From Aliidiomarina minuta (GTDB taxonomy: Bacteria > Pseudomonadota > Gammaproteobacteria > Enterobacterales > Alteromonadaceae), in the NCBI RefSeq assembly GCF_003987145.1, contig NZ_PIPL01000001.1:1302001-1366000 (forward strand): a DNA stretch of 64,000 nt, written 5' to 3'. Positions 15,311-24,746 of this stretch are shown here, one piece after another. The notes under the pieces were generated by a model, which searched no databases, had not been told where the DNA came from, and saw only the letters and a program-made list of their open reading frames with translations. Each line of letters begins with the position of its first letter. Within the stretch, counting starts at the first letter, position 1. Made by a program: the position numbers and the translations under genes.

Positions 15311-16800
15311 GTTTCTGGTTACCTCTACTGGTACTGGCCACCTCGCTGGTAGCGGCTATTGGCATTTTCATGATCCCGGAAAATCGTCACGCGGTGCGGG
15401 GCACTTTTAACCTGACCGCGGCTTTAATTAAAATAGCCCTGATCATCTGGATCCTGATCGGGGTGATACAACAACAAACCTTTGAGACCCGCTTTACCCT
15501 GATTGGCGATATCGACTTCATTCTGCGTGCCGATGCCCTCTCGCTGCTCTTTGCTGGCCTGTCGTCGATACTCTGGTTGTGCACCACTGTCTACGCCATG
15601 GGTTACTTAAATAAAGCGCCCCATCGCAGTCGCTTTTTTGGTTTCTTCAGCCTGTGTGTCGCCAGTACCATGGGCATTGCCATGGCCGGTAACCTCTTTA
15701 CCTTTTTGATTTTCTTCGAAATGCTGACCTTGTCCACCTACCCGCTGGTGGTGCACAAAGGCACGCCGGAAGCACTACGTGCGGGTCGTAAATATCTGAT
15801 TTACACCCTCAGTGGCGGCGCCGTGTTACTCATTGGCATCGCTATGCTGCACGGCCTTATCGGCAGTTTTGAGTTCGCCGAAACGGGTGTGCTCAGCGAT
15901 GTCGCCATAGAGCAGCATCCCTTGCTGGTGTTCATTTTTGCCGTGCTCATTTTAGGGGTTGCCGTCAAAGCAGCCATAGTGCCGCTGCATGGCTGGCTGC
16001 CCAGTGCTATGGTGGCGCCCGCCCCGGTTAGCGCGCTACTACATGCGGTTGCCGTGGTTAAGGCAGGTGCCTTTGGTGTGGTACGCATTGTTCACAACGT
16101 CTACGGCATTGAGTTCGCCCAGGCGCTGGGAGTCTTGCTGCCACTGGCGATCATAGCTTCGGTGACTATTATCTGGGGCTCAATACAGGCCCTGCGACAA
16201 AGTGAAATAAAAAAACGACTGGCGTTTTCGACAGTATCTCAGGTTTCTTACATTATATTGGGGATCACCCTCTTTGGCCCTATTGGCACTATAGGTGGGC
16301 TGGTGCACCTGTTGCATCAGGGCATTACCAAAGTAACCTTGTTTTTCTGTGCCGGGATTTTCGCTGAAACATTAGGCGCCCATAAAATCAAAGAGCTTAA
16401 TGGTGTCGGCCGACGCATGCCACTGACGTCAGTGTGTTTCACTCTGGGAGCGTTGAGTATGATTGGCATACCTCCGCTAGCTGGTTTTATCAGTAAATGG
16501 TACCTGGGTTGGGGCGCCATGGAAGCAGGCATGAGCTGGGTTATACTGGTATTGCTGGCCAGCAGTGCCTTGAATTCGGCATACTTTCTGCCGGTCATTT
16601 ACCGGCTCTGGTTTTTACCCGCGCCTGCCACCTGGCCGGATGAGAAAATCCCCTTCCGGCGCATGGAAACCAACCCCTGGTTATTGTGGCCAACGATCGT
16701 CACCGCCACCTTTACCGTAGGTGCCGGCGTACTGGCCGCCAGCCCGCTGAGCCCCTTAAGCTGGTCCGCACTTATCGCAGTTCGGGAGTACCTGCCATGA
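15307..16800 (+). CDS. Proton/cation antiporter subunit, NuoL/M/N-type (second antiporter module)
   Basis: A 497-residue membrane protein, MrpD/NuoM-like. The TM5 glutamate is present (E138 in FFEMLTLSTYPLVV), with VKAAIVPLHGWLPSAM and VAVVKAGAFGV as the TM7 and TM8 lysine regions. The ATG at 15307 follows GGAGG (15296-15300); the longer frame from 15256 is overlap only. Together with the modules on either side it suggests three ion paths in one complex. It could occupy the place of the MrpA N-terminal domain, but which partner plays that role cannot be told from sequence. Confidence 0.88.
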   Translation: MSFWLPLLVLATSLVAAIGIFMIPENRHAVRGTFNLTAALIKIALIIWILIGVIQQQTFETRFTLIGDIDFILRADALSLLFAGLSSILWLCTTVYAMGYLNKAPHRSRFFGFFSLCVASTMGIAMAGNLFTFLIFFEMLTLSTYPLVVHKGTPEALRAGRKYLIYTLSGGAVLLIGIAMLHGLIGSFEFAETGVLSDVAIEQHPLLVFIFAVLILGVAVKAAIVPLHGWLPSAMVAPAPVSALLHAVAVVKAGAFGVVRIVHNVYGIEFAQALGVLLPLAIIASVTIIWGSIQALRQSEIKKRLAFSTVSQVSYIILGITLFGPIGTIGGLVHLLHQGITKVTLFFCAGIFAETLGAHKIKELNGVGRRMPLTSVCFTLGALSMIGIPPLAGFISKWYLGWGAMEAGMSWVILVLLASSALNSAYFLPVIYRLWFLPAPATWPDEKIPFRRMETNPWLLWPTIVTATFTVGAGVLAASPLSPLSWSALIAVREYLP

Positions 16801-18530
16801 GTTGGTTATTGTTTTTAATTCCTCTGGTTTCTCTGAGCCTGCTGATTATGTTCAGCTGGCGACGCTGGCCACAACCTTATTTCGCTTTAGTAGTGCTGGC
16901 GCCGTTGCCAGCTCTGCTACTCGCGCTGTTTGCCCCGGACCTTAGCCTGGAAATCCCCTGGCTGTTATTTGGCGTCGAATGGCAACTCAACGATATCAGT
17001 CGTGCACTGCTGGCTATGACTGCCGGTCTTTGGTTTGTGGCTGGCCTCTTTGCTTATCATTATCTGGCCAGCGATAAAGCACAACAAAGCTTTACCCTCT
17101 TCTGGCTGATTACCATGCTCGGCAACCTGGTGCTTATTGTTGCTCAGGATATTGGCAGTTTTTACACCGGTTTTGCGATCATGACTTTTGCCGGGTATGG
17201 CCTGGTGGTACATAGCGCCAGCGTGGAAGCGAAACATGCCGGGCGAGTGTATCTGGTGATGGCAGTTATCGGTGAAATCCTGATTCTGGCCGGTCTGTTA
17301 ATGGCCATGCCTTTAGTCGATCAGCTCTTATTACGAGAGCTGCCAGTGGCCATTGCTGAAAGCGATCACTCCTTGCTGATCAGTAGCCTGCTGCTGGCTG
17401 GATTTGGCGTTAAAGCAGGTTTGCTGGGCATGCATTTGTGGCTGCCACTGGCTCATCCGGTCGCCCCGACACCCGCCAGCGCGGTGTTAAGTGGTGCCAT
17501 GATAAAAGCGGGTCTGCTGGCCTGGTTGCAGGTATTACCCGCTGGGGAAGACGCCGCCATCGCCTTTTATTCTGCCGGTTTTGCCTGGGTAGTGATCAGC
17601 TTAGGGTTTGGCGCCGCCTTCGGTGCCGCTGTGGTGGGCGTATTACAGACCCAGTCTAAAGCAGTGCTGGCTTACTCCAGTATCAGCCAAATGGGACTGA
17701 TGACCATTCTTTTAGGCGTGGCTCTGCTGGAGCCTTCCAGCTGGCCGTTATTATTAACCGCGATAGTTGTCTACATGGTTCATCATGGGCTGGCGAAAGG
17801 TACTTTATTTCTGACCGTTGGCCTGGCTCAGTATCCGGGGCGCTGGCCTCGTTGGCTGGTGATGCTCATTGCTTTGTTACCGGCTTTAGCATTAATGGGT
17901 GCGCCGTTGAGCAGTGGTGCCGGCGCCAAATTGCTGATGAAAGAACAGCTTTATGACATTCCTTCAGTCGCCTTTTTAATACCTTTTATTACTCTGGCCG
18001 CCGTCGCCACGGGTGTGCTGATGGCCCGCTTCTTATGGTTGTTATGGCATACCCAGGGCAAAACTAAAGACCTGCCTTCGATACGCTGGGCCTGTTTGCT
18101 GAGCCTGCTTAGCATTTTATTGGCCTTCTGGTGGCTGCCATTGCCCGCCACACCTCAGTTTTTAGCTGCGCTTGAAACCAGCGCACTCATTGATGCACTC
18201 TGGCCCATGCTGCTGACCGCGATGCTTAGCCTGTTCGCATTCTGGGCCAGCACGCGTATGGCGTTTCAGCCGAAATTACCCGCCGGTGACCTGATATGGC
18301 CGATAACCGCTTTATTGCAGCGACTGGCGCGCCTTTACCCCACCTTTGAGCAGCGCATTATAGCCACTCATGGAAAAGTTCAGGACGGCCTGACTAAACA
18401 GGCCAAAGCGCTGCAAAGCTCAGCGTCGACGCTCTTTAATCAGCGCCTGAACGAAGCTTTTCTGCAACGGCACATAGCGCTATGGATGAGCCTGCTGGTG
18501 CTGCTGCTCAGCCTGTTAATTATTTTCTGA
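16797..18530 (+). CDS. Complex-I-type antiporter subunit, divergent third module lacking the TM5 glutamate
   Basis: A 577-residue membrane protein, ATGA-coupled to the preceding module. The TM7 and TM8 lysines are kept (GVKAGLLGMHLWLPLAHPV and GAMIKAGLLAWL). At the TM5 position, where the two sister proteins have Glu (E138 and E135), this one has Ala127 (YTGFAIMTFAGYGLVV). After the core there is a C-terminal extension of roughly 100 residues with a helical, partly charged stretch (YPTFEQRIIATHGKVQDGL) and a final membrane helix, like the lateral-helix arm of NuoL. It may be structural or differ in ion coupling. No gene follows on this strand. Confidence 0.85.
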   Translation: MSWLLFLIPLVSLSLLIMFSWRRWPQPYFALVVLAPLPALLLALFAPDLSLEIPWLLFGVEWQLNDISRALLAMTAGLWFVAGLFAYHYLASDKAQQSFTLFWLITMLGNLVLIVAQDIGSFYTGFAIMTFAGYGLVVHSASVEAKHAGRVYLVMAVIGEILILAGLLMAMPLVDQLLLRELPVAIAESDHSLLISSLLLAGFGVKAGLLGMHLWLPLAHPVAPTPASAVLSGAMIKAGLLAWLQVLPAGEDAAIAFYSAGFAWVVISLGFGAAFGAAVVGVLQTQSKAVLAYSSISQMGLMTILLGVALLEPSSWPLLLTAIVVYMVHHGLAKGTLFLTVGLAQYPGRWPRWLVMLIALLPALALMGAPLSSGAGAKLLMKEQLYDIPSVAFLIPFITLAAVATGVLMARFLWLLWHTQGKTKDLPSIRWACLLSLLSILLAFWWLPLPATPQFLAALETSALIDALWPMLLTAMLSLFAFWASTRMAFQPKLPAGDLIWPITALLQRLARLYPTFEQRIIATHGKVQDGLTKQAKALQSSASTLFNQRLNEAFLQRHIALWMSLLVLLLSLLIIF

Positions 18531-18550
18531 GGTATTTTTCAGTAACCATT

Positions 18551-19927
18551 TTACCAGGCACCGCTAACCACCAGCACCACCGCGGAAGAAATAAAGGCGA
18601 GCATGACATTAAGCACCACACCTTCACGGGTCATTTGCTTGATAGTGACCATGTTCGATGCAAAGACAATCGAATTGGGCGCCGTCGCCACCGGCAGACA
18701 AAAGGCACAGGTGCAGGCTACCACCGCAGGTATCATTAAGATCTCAAGCGGTAAACCAGCCGCAATGGCGGTAGACGCCAGGATCGGCATCAACAAAGTC
18801 GCCGTCGCCGTATTAGAGGTTATCTCGGTCAAGAACGACACCGACAACGACAGCAACAAGACCAGTAACCAGAGCGGTAACACCGTCAGCGCCGACAAAG
18901 TATTACCAATAATTTCACTGAGCCCGCTGGCCATAAAACCCGCCGCCAGGCAAATACCGCCAGCAAATAGCAGTAGCACACCCCAGGGAATACTTACCGC
19001 ACGTTCCCAGGTTAACAAACGCCCACCTTTACCATTAGGCACCAGGAACATCGCCACGGCCCCGGCCAGAGCTACCGGCGCATCGCCCATCATGGGTAAA
19101 TTGAACCAGTTCATCCAGCCACCGAAAGGTTCACCACGGGTCACCCACAGCGCAACCACAGTACCAAACACCATCAACGCGCGTTTTTCATGCACCGTGA
19201 AAGCGCCCACTTCTTTGAGTTCGATAGGTTTTTCCAGTTTCAGCCCCCGGGTTAACCATAGTGCCATGAGTGGCAGACCAATTAAGGTAATGGGCAGTCC
19301 ATATTGCATCCAGCGCAGAAAACCAAATTCCTCGCCGCTATAGGTTTCATAAACGGAGGCAAAAATAAGATTCGGTGGTGTACCTATAAGCGTAGCGACC
19401 CCACCCAGCGAAGCGGCATAGGCAAGGCCCAGTAAAAGCGCGATCTGGAATCTGTGATTGCCCGTTGCTGCGGCTATCGCGGTTGCTACCGGCAACAATG
19501 CCAGCACTGAAGCCGTATTCGATATCCACATCGACAAAAAAGCTACCGCCAGCATAAAAGCAAATACAATCAGACGGCCATTGCTGCCACCAATACGGCC
19601 CACCAGGCCCAGCGCCAGTCGTTCATGTACACCCGAGGCTTCAATGCCCCGCGCCAGCATAAAAGCCCCCATAAAGAGCACTATGACGTGGTTACCAATC
19701 GAAAGAGTGGCTTCCTGGTACTCCAGCACCCCACCCAGAGGCAACAGTACAAAAGGCAGAAAAGAGGTTGCTGGTATGGGAATGGCTTCACTGATCCACC
19801 ACCAGGCCACCCACACCGTTACGCCCAGTGTCCAGGCCGCTGGTTGCGGCATGCCGAAATAAAAGGCGAACCCATAACTTAAAACCGCGACCACAGGGCC
19901 GAGCATCTGATGCGTTGTTTTAGTCAT
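18551..19927 (-). CDS. DASS family (SLC13) sodium-coupled anion symporter
   Basis: A 458-residue membrane protein of the divalent anion:Na+ symporter family. The two Ser-Asn-Thr motifs that bind substrate and sodium are visible (WISNTASVLALLP and EITSNTATATLLMP), as are GGVATLIGTPPNLIF and CAFCLPVATAPNSIVF near the C-terminus. These carriers import C4-dicarboxylates, citrate or sulfate. The SNT motifs favour carboxylates, but substrate is not fixed. It converges with the antiporter operon (21 bp apart) and is otherwise alone. A repeat cluster lies upstream of its start. Confidence 0.88.
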   Translation of the reverse strand: MTKTTHQMLGPVVAVLSYGFAFYFGMPQPAAWTLGVTVWVAWWWISEAIPIPATSFLPFVLLPLGGVLEYQEATLSIGNHVIVLFMGAFMLARGIEASGVHERLALGLVGRIGGSNGRLIVFAFMLAVAFLSMWISNTASVLALLPVATAIAAATGNHRFQIALLLGLAYAASLGGVATLIGTPPNLIFASVYETYSGEEFGFLRWMQYGLPITLIGLPLMALWLTRGLKLEKPIELKEVGAFTVHEKRALMVFGTVVALWVTRGEPFGGWMNWFNLPMMGDAPVALAGAVAMFLVPNGKGGRLLTWERAVSIPWGVLLLFAGGICLAAGFMASGLSEIIGNTLSALTVLPLWLLVLLLSLSVSFLTEITSNTATATLLMPILASTAIAAGLPLEILMIPAVVACTCAFCLPVATAPNSIVFASNMVTIKQMTREGVVLNVMLAFISSAVVLVVSGAW

Positions 19928-19990
19928 TATATCCCTATTTTTCTTATGCTTTTATCCCCGCAGTATAAACGATAACGATGAGATAACGAC

Positions 19991-20089
19991 GGGGTCAGGG
20001 CTAAACCCTCGGGGTCAGGGCTAAAATTCACCATCCGTAGGTGGTGAATTTTAGCCCTGACCCCATGGGTTTTTCCAGCCCTGACCCCG
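19991..20089. repeat. Palindromic repeat cluster D (GGGGTCAGGGCTAAAA variant)
   Basis: Two forward copies (19991 and 20020) face two reverse copies (about 20050-20064 and 20078-20089). The inner pair forms a near-perfect hairpin: core, AATTCACCA, TCCGTA, then GGTGAATT and the reversed core. All copies here carry CAGGGCT rather than CAGAGCT, so this cluster is a distinct subfamily. It lies between the divergent starts of the DASS gene and gltB, unlike most other clusters, which abut gene ends. The rest of the 343-bp gap is the gltB leader. Confidence 0.82.
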
Positions 20090-20214
20090 TTTTCCTCCAC
20101 TTCACCCGGCTAGTTTCTCTCACAAATTTGCAACATTCATCATATAAATACACAATGGAGGGCTGGCTTATTAAGAGCTGGCGGATAAATGCCTCCCGGT
20201 AAAAATGCGTGAAC

Positions 20215-20232
20215 CTTGCATATCCATGCAAG
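20215..20232. promoter_or_regulatory. Inverted repeat in the gltB leader
   Basis: A perfect 7-bp dyad, CTTGCAT (20215-20221) and ATGCAAG (20226-20232) with a 4-base centre, lies 39 bp before the gltB ATG. It could be an operator or an mRNA hairpin for the gltBD operon. No known regulator site was recognised, so the function is open. Confidence 0.4.
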
Positions 20233-20270
20233 TCTGATTATCGTGAAGGGCTCACTTCGGAGAAATAACT

Positions 20271-23200
20271 ATGACCTTATATCAAGCCAACACACGTGCC
20301 AACGACGTACGTGACAATTGCGGTTTTGGCCTGATTGCTCAGCTTGACGGCGAACCAAGCCATCGACTGGTACGCCGGGCTATTGGAGCCCTGGACCGAA
20401 TGACCCACCGTGGTGCTATTGGCGCTGATGGTAAAACCGGTGACGGCTGCGGCATTCAGATGCAGCTGCCGGATTCGTTCTTTCGCGCGATCGCTGAAGA
20501 GAACAATTGGAACCTGGGGCGCAAATACGCCATTGGGCAAATATTCCTTAGCCATGATCCGGAACGCCAGGCGCAACAGCGTGAAATTATCGAGCAGGAG
20601 CTAACCCAGGAAACCTTAAGCCTGGTCGGTTGGCGGCTCACCCCGAACGATCCCAGTGTGCTGGGTAAAGTCGCGGCGGAAACACAGCCTCATTTAGAAC
20701 AGGTGTTTGTCAGTGCACAACCTGGCTGGCGTAAAAAAGATCTGGAGCGGCGCCTGTATATGGCGCGCCGTCGCATTGAGAAACGCTTAGCTGAACACGA
20801 TGATTTTTATATCGTTTCTTTATCCTGCCTGGTGATTGTCTATAAAGGCCTGATGATGCCGGCTGATCTACCGGGTTTTTATCCGGATCTGGCAGATATT
20901 CGTATGCAAACGGCAATCTGCGTCTTTCATCAGCGTTTTTCTACCAATACACAACCGCGCTGGCCGCTGGCGCAACCGTTCCGTTTTCTGGCTCACAATG
21001 GCGAAATCAATACCATTCAGGGCAACCGACAGTGGGCACTGGCGCGTAGTTATAAAATAAATTCGCCGTTGCTACCCGACTTAAAAGACGCACAGCCTTT
21101 TGTCAGTGCCACAGGTTCAGACTCAGCGGGTCTGGATAATATGCTGGATATGCTGCTGGCCGGTGGTATGGATTTATTCCGCGCCATGCGTTTGCTGATC
21201 CCGCCTGCCTGGCAGGGCAATCCCACCATGGATGACGATCTGCGCGCTTTCTACGAATTTAATTCTATGCACATGGAGCCCTGGGACGGACCTGCCGGGG
21301 TGGTGATGACCAACGGCCGCCATGTGGCCTGCAGTCTGGACCGTAATGGTTTGCGCCCGGCCCGTTATGTATTAACCCGGGATCGTACTATCACTGTGGC
21401 ATCTGAAGTGGGCACCTGGGACTACGGTTCTGATGAAGTGCTGGAAAAGGGGCGTCTGGGACCTGGCGAAATGCTGGCCGTGGATACTTATAACGGTACC
21501 CTTTGGCGCAGCAATGAAATTGATGACGATTTAAAAAGCCGTCACCCCTACCGGGAGTGGCTGGATAAACATATCCGTCGCCTGACGCCGTTTGAAGACT
21601 ACAGCGACACTGAAATTGGCGATCGCCTGTTTGATGACGCCACTATGGCGATTTATCACAAACAGTTTTTCTACAGCAATGAAGAAATCGAACAGGTCAT
21701 TCGGGTGCTGGCTAAAGATGCCCAGGAAGCAACAGGCTCTATGGGCGACGACACCCCCATCGCGGTGCTTTCGACCCAGCCACGGCTGCTGTATGACTAT
21801 TTTCGTCAGCAGTTCGCCCAGGTCACCAACCCGGCCATCGATCCTATTCGTGAACGCCACGTGATGTCACTGGCAACCTGCATTGGCCGCGAACAGAATC
21901 TGTTTAATGAGACCTCAGGCTACGCTGACCGTGTGTTATTTGAATCACCGGTATTGATGTACACGGATTTGGACCAGCTCAAGGAATTTGACGATACCCA
22001 CTACCCCTGGCGCAATTTTGATTTGCACTATGATCCCACCCAGCAGTCGCTGGCAGAGGCCCTGAATGCCTTATGCAACCGGGTCGAAAATGCAGTGCGG
22101 GACGACAAAATAGCTATTGTCATTCTCAGCGACCGTGAGATTAAAAAAGGCCTGCTACCTATCCCTGCCGCCATGGCCACAGGTGCGGTGCAGACCCGCC
22201 TGGTGCATCAGCAACTGCGCTGCGATTCCAACATAGTAGTGGAAACCGCCTCAGCCCGTGACTCGCACCACTTCGCGGTATTACTGGGACTGGGCGCTAC
22301 GGCGATCTACCCCTTTCTGGCGTACGAGACAGTAGAACAACTGGTGGCTAAAGAACGCCTGCCCTTAACCGCTCATCAGGCGGTGCTGAATTATCGTAAT
22401 GGCATTAATAAAGGTCTGCTTAAAATTATGTCTAAAATGGGTATCTCGACGGTATCCAGTTATCGCGCAGCCGGGCTGTTTGAAGTAGTAGGCATTGCCC
22501 GCGACGTGCATGAAGAATGTTTCCCGACCTGCAATCTGCGTCTGGCCGGTGCTACCTACGAAGATTTTGCTAAGGATATTCAGCAACTGCACAAACTGGC
22601 CTGGCTGGTGCGCAAGCAGGTACCGCATGGCGGCCTGCTCAAATACGTACACGGAGGCGAATACCACGCCTATAACCCGGATGTTGTCACTAGCCTGCAA
22701 CAAGCGGTGGAAACCCGTGATGTAGCAGCGTATCAGCGTTACTGCGACCATGTTAATAAACGCCCGGTAGCCACCTTGCGTGATCTGTGGCAGCTTAATT
22801 ACCCGCAGGAACTGCAGGCAGTGGACGTCGAGGACGCGCCGCATTTATTCAAGCGCTTTGACACCGCAGCCATGTCGATTGGTGCCTTAAGCCCGGAAGC
22901 TCATGAGTCGTTAGCCATTGCTATGAACCGACTAGGCGGCCATTCCAATTCCGGTGAAGGCGGCGAAGATCCGGCGCGCTTTGGCAATGAACGCAACTCG
23001 CGCATTAAACAGGTAGCGTCCGGTCGTTTTGGTGTCACGCCGCATTATTTGATCAATGCGGATATCATTCAGATTAAAGTCGCTCAGGGCGCTAAGCCCG
23101 GCGAAGGCGGTCAGTTGCCTGGCGAAAAAGTCACTGCAGAAATTGCCAAACTGCGTTTTTCAGTGCCTGGGGTGACCTTAATTTCACCGCCACCGCACCA

Positions 23201-24746
23201 TGATATTTATTCGATTGAAGATCTGGCCCAGCTTATTTTTGACTTAAAGCAAATCAATCCGTCTGCGTTGATCTCAGTGAAGCTGGTTTCAGCACCCGGC
23301 ATAGGCACCATAGCCACAGGCGTGGCCAAAGCTTATGCGGATTTGATTACAGTGTCCGGCTATGACGGTGGCACCGGGGCCAGCCCGCTGACCTCGGTTA
23401 AATACGCCGGTTCGCCCTGGGAACTGGGTCTGGCTGAAGTTCACGAAGCGCTGGTGGTCAACGGCCTGCGCCATAAAGTACGGCTACAGGTGGACGGTGG
23501 TCTGAAAACCGGCTTGGATGTGATTAAAGCCGCTATTCTGGGCGCTGAAAGTTTTGGTTTTGGCACTGCGCCTATGGTGGCTTTAGGCTGCAAATACCTG
23601 CGTATCTGCCACCTGAATAACTGCGCAACAGGCGTGGCCACTCAGGATCAGACCCTGCGCCAACAGTATTTCAGCGGCTTGCCGGAAAAAGTAGAAAACT
23701 ACTTCCACCTGCTGGCTGATGAAGTGCGCGACTACCTGCAAAAGCTAGGTGTCGAGAAACTGGTCGACTTAATTGGCCGTACCGATCTGCTGACCTCGAT
23801 TGACAACATTGCCACCGAACGCCAGCAACGGCTGGACCTGGGTGCTATTTTAGGCGCCGCGGCTATTCAGTCAGATAAGTCCCTGCACTGTACGGAGAAA
23901 AACCCGCCGCATGATCAGGGCAAATTGAATAAAACACTAATGGAAAGCTGCGCCGACAGAGTCGAACATAAACGCGGTGGCGAATTTAATTTCAGTATTC
24001 GTAACGACGACCGCTCGGTAGGCGCCAGCTTGTCCGGCCTGATTGCCCGTTACCATGGCAACCAGGGCATGGCAGGCAAACCTATAGTGATTAATTTTGA
24101 GGGCACTGCAGGCCAGAGTTTTGGTGTCTGGAACGCTGGCGGACTGCGCCTCAATCTGGTCGGCGATGCCAACGACTATGTCGGTAAAGGCATGGCCGGT
24201 GGGCGTATTAGCCTGCGCCCTGCTCAGGGTGTCGCTTTTCAGTCTCACGAAGCCATTATCATGGGCAACACCTGCCTTTATGGTGCCACTGGTGGTCGTT
24301 TATATGCGGCAGGTTGTGCCGGTGAGCGTTTCGCGGTGCGCAACGGGGGTGCTATTGCGGTGGTTGAAGGCATTGGCGATCACGGTTGCGAATACATGAC
24401 CGGCGGTGTTGTGGTGGTGTTAGGCCAGACTGGCATTAACTTTGGTGCCGGCATGACCGGGGGTCTGGCCTATGTGCTGGACGAAGATGGTGATTTTGAG
24501 CAACGCCTGAACCCGGAACTGACCGAAGCCCTGGATGTAGATAAAGCTATTCTGGCTGAACATCTGCGCGGTTTTATCCACGACCACCAGGAAGCCACGG
24601 GCAGTCAACGGGCCCTGCATATACTGACCCACTTTGACGACTACCTGCCCCGCTTCCGTCTGGTGAAACCTAAGGCCAGTGATATTTCGACTTTAATCGG
24701 CCGCCGTGCTCAATCAGCGGACGAATTACGCATACAGGTGATGTAA
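20271..24746 (+). CDS. gltB: Glutamate synthase (NADPH) large subunit
   Basis: A 1491-residue protein of the usual GltB length. It transfers the amide of glutamine to 2-oxoglutarate, making two glutamates, with electrons from GltD. Cys17 (DNCGFGLIA) is the N-terminal nucleophile of the glutaminase domain, so the first 16 residues are a propeptide. The FMN/synthase domain carries HSNSGEGGEDP, SVKLVSAPGIGTIATGVAKA, SGYDGGTGASPLTS and the Fe-S cysteine region KYLRICHLNNCATG. The C-terminal GXGXG helix domain has repeated glycine patterns (GAGMTGGLAYV). A GGAG ribosome site precedes the ATG. The stop overlaps the gltD start. Confidence 0.97.
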   Translation: MTLYQANTRANDVRDNCGFGLIAQLDGEPSHRLVRRAIGALDRMTHRGAIGADGKTGDGCGIQMQLPDSFFRAIAEENNWNLGRKYAIGQIFLSHDPERQAQQREIIEQELTQETLSLVGWRLTPNDPSVLGKVAAETQPHLEQVFVSAQPGWRKKDLERRLYMARRRIEKRLAEHDDFYIVSLSCLVIVYKGLMMPADLPGFYPDLADIRMQTAICVFHQRFSTNTQPRWPLAQPFRFLAHNGEINTIQGNRQWALARSYKINSPLLPDLKDAQPFVSATGSDSAGLDNMLDMLLAGGMDLFRAMRLLIPPAWQGNPTMDDDLRAFYEFNSMHMEPWDGPAGVVMTNGRHVACSLDRNGLRPARYVLTRDRTITVASEVGTWDYGSDEVLEKGRLGPGEMLAVDTYNGTLWRSNEIDDDLKSRHPYREWLDKHIRRLTPFEDYSDTEIGDRLFDDATMAIYHKQFFYSNEEIEQVIRVLAKDAQEATGSMGDDTPIAVLSTQPRLLYDYFRQQFAQVTNPAIDPIRERHVMSLATCIGREQNLFNETSGYADRVLFESPVLMYTDLDQLKEFDDTHYPWRNFDLHYDPTQQSLAEALNALCNRVENAVRDDKIAIVILSDREIKKGLLPIPAAMATGAVQTRLVHQQLRCDSNIVVETASARDSHHFAVLLGLGATAIYPFLAYETVEQLVAKERLPLTAHQAVLNYRNGINKGLLKIMSKMGISTVSSYRAAGLFEVVGIARDVHEECFPTCNLRLAGATYEDFAKDIQQLHKLAWLVRKQVPHGGLLKYVHGGEYHAYNPDVVTSLQQAVETRDVAAYQRYCDHVNKRPVATLRDLWQLNYPQELQAVDVEDAPHLFKRFDTAAMSIGALSPEAHESLAIAMNRLGGHSNSGEGGEDPARFGNERNSRIKQVASGRFGVTPHYLINADIIQIKVAQGAKPGEGGQLPGEKVTAEIAKLRFSVPGVTLISPPPHHDIYSIEDLAQLIFDLKQINPSALISVKLVSAPGIGTIATGVAKAYADLITVSGYDGGTGASPLTSVKYAGSPWELGLAEVHEALVVNGLRHKVRLQVDGGLKTGLDVIKAAILGAESFGFGTAPMVALGCKYLRICHLNNCATGVATQDQTLRQQYFSGLPEKVENYFHLLADEVRDYLQKLGVEKLVDLIGRTDLLTSIDNIATERQQRLDLGAILGAAAIQSDKSLHCTEKNPPHDQGKLNKTLMESCADRVEHKRGGEFNFSIRNDDRSVGASLSGLIARYHGNQGMAGKPIVINFEGTAGQSFGVWNAGGLRLNLVGDANDYVGKGMAGGRISLRPAQGVAFQSHEAIIMGNTCLYGATGGRLYAAGCAGERFAVRNGGAIAVVEGIGDHGCEYMTGGVVVVLGQTGINFGAGMTGGLAYVLDEDGDFEQRLNPELTEALDVDKAILAEHLRGFIHDHQEATGSQRALHILTHFDDYLPRFRLVKPKASDISTLIGRRAQSADELRIQVM

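Noticed and set aside
20028..20231. A 67-codon minus-strand frame upstream of gltB
   Set aside because: It runs into repeat cluster D, has no ribosome site and matches no family.
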